Assembly (NCBI GenBank): GCA_002419285.1
Contig: DIFU01000041.1
Coordinates: forward strand, 1 to 17,345
DNA length: 17,345 nt
Origin: Prolixibacteraceae bacterium UBA5740
GTDB taxonomy: Bacteria; Bacteroidota; Bacteroidia; Bacteroidales; Prolixibacteraceae
Direction: 5' to 3'
In this document: positions 14,473 to 17,345 of the stretch, one piece after another
Layout of the letters: each line of letters opens with the position of its first letter
Position numbering within the stretch: position 1 is the stretch's first letter
Position numbers and translations under genes: made by a program
Notes under the pieces: model-generated
Databases searched by the model: none
Told to the model about the DNA's origin: nothing
What the model saw: the letters and a program-made list of their open reading frames with translations, nothing else

Positions 14473-15054
14473 ATGCATACCGAACGACAACAGGAAATCA
14501 TTGAAAATGCGCTTGACCTGATCAATGAAAAGGGAATACAGGGACTAACCATAAAGAATCTTTCGAAGCGGCTCGGAATAACTGAACCTGCCATTTACCG
14601 GCATTTTGAAAACAAGATACAAATATTGGTGGCAATCCTAGACTTGCTTCAGAAGAATACCAGTGGGATTTTTGTGAATGAAATTTCCAGGGATGTTTCA
14701 GCCACCCGTAAAGTTGAAGTACTTTTTGAAAAGCACTTCCAGTCATTCGTCAGGATGCCTTCAATGGCATCCGTGGTCTTTTCAGAGGAAATATTCAGGA
14801 ATGAGGAGATGCTAACCGACAAAATCTCGGAGGTGATTGAGCAGAACAACAGGGATCTTTTAGTGATTCTGAAAGAGGGACAGCAAAAAGGCGAAATAAG
14901 GAATGATGTGGATGCCGGGCATCTGGTCATATTGATTATGGGCGCTTTACGGTTGTTTGTCAAGAAATGGCAATATTCCGGCTTCTCCTATAATCTTGAA
15001 GCTGAAGGTAAGAAATTAATAAAATCCGTCATCCTGATGATTTCAGGTAATTGA
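14473..15054 (+). CDS. TetR/AcrR-family transcriptional regulator
   Basis: A 193-residue repressor-type protein. The N-terminal TetR DNA-binding domain is clear: RQQEIIENALDLINEKG (helix 1, about 5-21), then GLTIKNLSKRLGITEPAIYRHF (24-45) with the reading helix EPAIYRHF, and ENKIQILVAIL. The rest (about 60-193) is helical and variable, as expected for the ligand and dimer domain, with VVFSEEIFRNEEMLTDKISE in the middle. Start ATG 14473 follows a -7 box. It diverges from the cytochrome c cluster with about 220 nt between starts, so it most likely controls that cluster, itself, or both. The cupin gene follows after 73 nt on the same strand. TetR genes often sit by efflux pumps, but the pump here is 8 kb away. 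Confidence 0.92.
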   Translation: MHTERQQEIIENALDLINEKGIQGLTIKNLSKRLGITEPAIYRHFENKIQILVAILDLLQKNTSGIFVNEISRDVSATRKVEVLFEKHFQSFVRMPSMASVVFSEEIFRNEEMLTDKISEVIEQNNRDLLVILKEGQQKGEIRNDVDAGHLVILIMGALRLFVKKWQYSGFSYNLEAEGKKLIKSVILMISGN

Positions 15055-15127
15055 TGTCCGGGATTGTCTGGTTTTGTTGGGTTTTGTATCAAGTGTCAAA
15101 TAATCGCAAATTAAAATTTTGGCAATA

Positions 15128-15466
15128 ATGGAAATCGTAAATGTTTTTGAAACAGGAGTTGTGGATACCCCACATAAGGTTGATGTCAGGAAGTTATATG
15201 ACCAGGAAAGTGCCCAGGTTATGCATATAACACTTCAGCCCAATGAAAGCCTGAAACCCCACATCACCCCGGTGGATGTGTTTTTCTATGTTCTCGAGGG
15301 AACTGTTGATGTCCGGATTGGTGACGAGACGGTCAGTGTTTCAAAGGATTGCCTAGTTGAGAGTCCTAAAGATATTGTCCACAATCTGTCCAACAGTTCT
15401 AATGCCATTACAAGAATATTGGTAGTTAAGGCTCCCAAACCGGTTGCCAAATCTCGGGTGTTGTAA
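15128..15466 (+). CDS. Small single-domain cupin protein
   Basis: A 112-residue cupin. I use ATG 15128; a TTG at 15119 gives three more residues but lacks support. Cupin motif 1 is recognisable but degenerate: LKPHITPVDVFFYVLEGTVDV keeps the first His and the closing Gly but has Thr where the second His and Asp near where the Glu are usual. Motif 2 is present as ESPKDIVHNLSNSSN with the conserved His. Thus only part of the usual 3-His/1-Glu metal site is kept, so a redesigned site, or a binding rather than catalytic role, is likely. It lies between the TetR and 7TM-AraC genes on the same strand and could be co-transcribed with TetR. No substrate can be named. Confidence 0.85.
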   Translation: MEIVNVFETGVVDTPHKVDVRKLYDQESAQVMHITLQPNESLKPHITPVDVFFYVLEGTVDVRIGDETVSVSKDCLVESPKDIVHNLSNSSNAITRILVVKAPKPVAKSRVL

Positions 15467-15493
15467 AAATCAGCCGGATTATTTTTTTGAGCT

Positions 15494-15529
15494 TTAGACT
15501 CTAAAATGGAATCTTCTGAAAAAGTCTAA
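15494..15529 (+). promoter_or_regulatory. Inverted repeat ending at the GTG start of the 7TM-AraC gene
   Basis: TTAGACT (15494-15500) and AGTCTAA (15523-15529) are exact reverse complements 22 nt apart, and the second ends 2 nt before the GTG start. The first arm also belongs to a perfect 11-bp palindrome TTAGA-C-TCTAA (15494-15504). In mRNA the 7-bp stem would cover the ribosome binding region; in DNA the two copies of the half site could be an operator. Confidence 0.4.
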
Positions 15530-15531
15530 CT

Positions 15532-16671
15532 GTGGAAGTAGTTTTTTTGATCGCTGCCTTTAATGCGCTGTTTTTTTCATTGCTTCTTTACCAGAAAAGA
15601 CCTGCCGCAAAACAGGATACCATCCTGATATTCTGGATGTTGTATCTTGGGTTTTATACAGGTATATATGGACTTACATCTTCATTTCTGTTCACTGATT
15701 ATCCACTTTGGTCGGCAGCCTTTATATCCCTGCTGATGTTGCACGGTCCATTCCTTTATTGGTACGCCAGATCTCTGGTCCTGCCACAAGGAAGACTCCG
15801 GACTGCTGACCTGTTCCATTTATTGCCCTTTATCCTATTCAATTTATACATCCTGTTTAGTTCCCATAATCCGTCATCTGCCGAAGGGATCAGACTTGAC
15901 CATTCCGCTGACCATGGGGGAGAATCCCCCATCTTTGTTGTATTCCTTGTCCTGACTGCCTTGTCAGGCCCAATCTACTTTGCTGTTACAATTTCACTTT
16001 TCAAACGACTTGACATCCGGATTTTCAATCAATTTTCTTCCTTGAAGGATATCAACCTGGGCTGGCTCAGAAACCTGGTCATTGCTTTTGGTGTGGTTTG
16101 GACCCTCCTGATGGCCGCGGCCATATTGCATCATTTGTTTCGGTTTTTTTCCTGGAGTTTTTGTACCGATGGATTGGCGTTGTCGCTATCGATTTTCATC
16201 TTATTGATTGGATATTTCGGGCTTCGGCAAAGGGAGATCTTCCCCAGCATTGTGAATATGCCAAGTGTTGCCGATGATTCAGCTGACAGGAAATATTCCT
16301 CTTCCAACCTTAAGACAGAAGATGCATTGAATGTCAAAAGCCTGCTTGAACAACATATGGCTGCAAAAAAACCTTATCTGAATCCGGAACTCAGTCTGCC
16401 CCAACTGGCCGCCGAAATTAATGTATCGCCGCATCATTTGTCGCAGGTCATCAATGAGCATTTCGAACGCAATTTTTTTGATTTTGTCAATTGGTATCGG
16501 GTGCAGGAGGTAAAGGAACGACTGACGAATCCTGAATACAGCCATCTTTCGGTGCTGGGTATTGCCTTCGATGCCGGCTTCAATTCAAAATCGGCTTTCA
16601 ACCGGGTATTCAAGAATGTGGAGGGCGAGACACCGACCCAATTTAAGAAAAGTCAATCCGAATCACTTTAG
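15532..16671 (+). CDS. Membrane-bound AraC-type regulator (7TM + double HTH)
   Basis: A 379-residue one-component regulator. Seven hydrophobic helices fill the first 230 residues (about 2-20, 29-53, 58-83, 93-110, 134-157, 180-203 and 213-231). A linker with charged residues (232-265) joins them to an AraC-type double helix-turn-helix (about 266-373): LSLPQLAAEINVSPHHLSQV is the first motif, LSVLGIAFDAGFNSKSAFNR the second, then FKNVEGETPTQF. The first in-frame start after a stop at 15517 is GTG 15532; no ATG is available, so GTG is the probable start. It would sense a signal in or near the inner membrane and bind DNA directly. It follows the cupin after 65 nt and precedes the DUF6448 gene, which is a plausible target. 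Membrane AraC proteins of this build are common in Bacteroidota. Confidence 0.9.
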   Translation: MEVVFLIAAFNALFFSLLLYQKRPAAKQDTILIFWMLYLGFYTGIYGLTSSFLFTDYPLWSAAFISLLMLHGPFLYWYARSLVLPQGRLRTADLFHLLPFILFNLYILFSSHNPSSAEGIRLDHSADHGGESPIFVVFLVLTALSGPIYFAVTISLFKRLDIRIFNQFSSLKDINLGWLRNLVIAFGVVWTLLMAAAILHHLFRFFSWSFCTDGLALSLSIFILLIGYFGLRQREIFPSIVNMPSVADDSADRKYSSSNLKTEDALNVKSLLEQHMAAKKPYLNPELSLPQLAAEINVSPHHLSQVINEHFERNFFDFVNWYRVQEVKERLTNPEYSHLSVLGIAFDAGFNSKSAFNRVFKNVEGETPTQFKKSQSESL

Positions 16672-16800
16672 GTCAGGTAAATACATTCATCCATTTTTTA
16701 TTTGAAACAGGTGCCACCTTATAATATAGGTCGCACACCCAATTCATTCGGCCTAAGTTTGCGATGATATTTCAATTTATTCATCACAAAATTAAAAAGA
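16672..16800 (+). other. Regulatory stretch before the DUF6448 gene
   Basis: A gene-free 129-nt stretch. It contains AGGTG-C-CACCT (16709-16719), a perfect 11-bp palindrome, and an exact -7 box farther down. The palindrome is 34 nt upstream of the -7 box, a position typical of activator sites. No terminator hairpin is visible after the AraC gene. Confidence 0.4.
16754..16761 (+). promoter_or_regulatory. -7 box for the DUF6448 gene
   Basis: TAAGTTTG is an exact TAnnTTTG match 39 nt upstream of the ATG at 16801. The -33 position has no TTTG, consistent with a promoter needing an activator. Confidence 0.55.
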
Positions 16801-17345
16801 ATGAAAACCATGAATTTTAACAAAGCAGCATTTTTTCAAAAAGCAGGAAGCCATCTGACAGTGTTTGCTGGTGTCCTTTTGTTTATCTCCCTGGGAATGG
16901 CAAAGCCTGCCAGAGCCCATTGTGATTCATATGACGGTCCAGTTATCACCGATGCAAGGAAAGCTATCGATGCCCAGGATCCGGCATTGGTTCTGAAATG
17001 GGTCAGTGCCAGCCAGGAAAGTGAAATATTACCCCTCTTTAATAAAGTAGTAGACCTGAAATCAGGAGATCAGGAGATATTCCAGATCGTGGAGAAACAT
17101 TTTCTTGAAACGCTGGTCCGACTCCATCGGGAAACCGAAGGAGCTCCCTATACCGGACTGAAGCCTGCCGGAACCACCAAGCCCATCGTACAGCTGAGTG
17201 ACCAGGCCTTGGATACGAAAGACGTGGATGGTTTGCTCAAGAAACTGAACAATCATATCGGACAGGTGGTCCGCGAAAAGTACGAAGCAGCTGTTGCGCT
17301 TGCCCGGACAAAGGACGATAATGCCGAAGCTGGCCGCGCATGGGT
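16801..17345 (+). CDS. DUF6448 family secreted protein (cut by right window edge)
   Basis: About 181 residues are visible, open to the right edge, starting at ATG 16801 (a second ATG is three codons later). The signal peptide has core VFAGVLLFISLGMA and a clear A-x-A cleavage site, PARA followed by HCDSYDGPV, so the mature protein should begin His-Cys-Asp. Downstream the protein is helical: ARKAIDAQDPALVLKWV (52-68), FQIVEKHFLETLVRLHRETE (94-113), then EGAPYTGLKPAG (113-124) and KLNNHIGQVVREKYEAAVAL (148-167). The HCDxxDGP start and ETLVRLHR-EGAPYTGLKPAG block are what I associate with DUF6448; this call rests on memory of the family pattern, not a search. Function unknown. Preceded by an exact -7 box and a palindrome; the 7TM-AraC upstream is the likely regulator. 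Confidence 0.8.
   Translation, partial: MKTMNFNKAAFFQKAGSHLTVFAGVLLFISLGMAKPARAHCDSYDGPVITDARKAIDAQDPALVLKWVSASQESEILPLFNKVVDLKSGDQEIFQIVEKHFLETLVRLHRETEGAPYTGLKPAGTTKPIVQLSDQALDTKDVDGLLKKLNNHIGQVVREKYEAAVALARTKDDNAEAGRAW

Noticed and set aside
15468..15488. Possible terminator after the cupin gene (AATC-AGCCG-GATT then T-run)
   Set aside because: The stem has only 4 mostly A-T pairs and is not stable enough to call, although the T-run is suggestive.

Overview
The window looks like a chromosomal stretch of a Bacteroidota genome, probably class Bacteroidia; genus cannot be resolved. Three things point there. Six promoter regions carry an exact TAnnTTTG box, the Bacteroidota -7 element, close upstream of a start codon. 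The families are typical of the phylum: a LytS-type kinase next to an RND pump, a DUF5916/CBM9 outer-membrane protein, a 7TM AraC-type regulator and a DUF6448 secreted protein. Many exported proteins carry Bacteroidota-style lipoprotein signals. I see no tRNA, rRNA, CRISPR array, insertion sequence, phage gene or broken gene.

Layout. (1) 1-6277, minus strand: a tripartite RND efflux operon (lipoprotein adaptor, inner-membrane pump, TolC-type outer-membrane channel), with junctions of 1 nt overlap and 4 nt gap. It is followed by the N-terminal half of a membrane LytS-type histidine kinase cut by the left edge. (2) 6502-7109, minus: an NlpC/P60 lipoprotein cell-wall peptidase with its own terminator. 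(3) 7212-8498, minus: a DUF2975 membrane protein, a small XRE regulator and a stand-alone GyrI-like ligand-binding protein, probably one operon, with an 18-bp perfect palindrome in front. (4) 8579-11925: a DUF5916 outer-membrane protein and a divergent AraC regulator sharing a short promoter region. (5) 12004-14251, minus: lipoprotein cytochrome c, CopD-like 4TM protein, an unrecognised 4TM protein and a coiled-coil lipoprotein, divergent from a TetR regulator at 14473. (6) 14473-17345, plus: TetR, cupin, 7TM-AraC regulator, and a DUF6448 secreted protein cut by the right edge.

How the genes may work together. Region 1 is an envelope export machine, perhaps with a sensor for its own state. 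Region 5 looks like a small membrane redox module, in which a two-histidine membrane protein could hand electrons to a lipid-anchored cytochrome c under TetR control. Region 3 resembles the widespread YozG-YoaS-type pair (XRE plus DUF2975). The least described and most intriguing items are the DUF6448 protein, whose predicted mature N-terminus starts His-Cys-Asp as in nickel superoxide dismutase; the XRE-DUF2975-GyrI module with its palindrome; and the TetR / cytochrome c / CopD / 4TM cluster. No complete, clearly novel defence or mobile system is visible.
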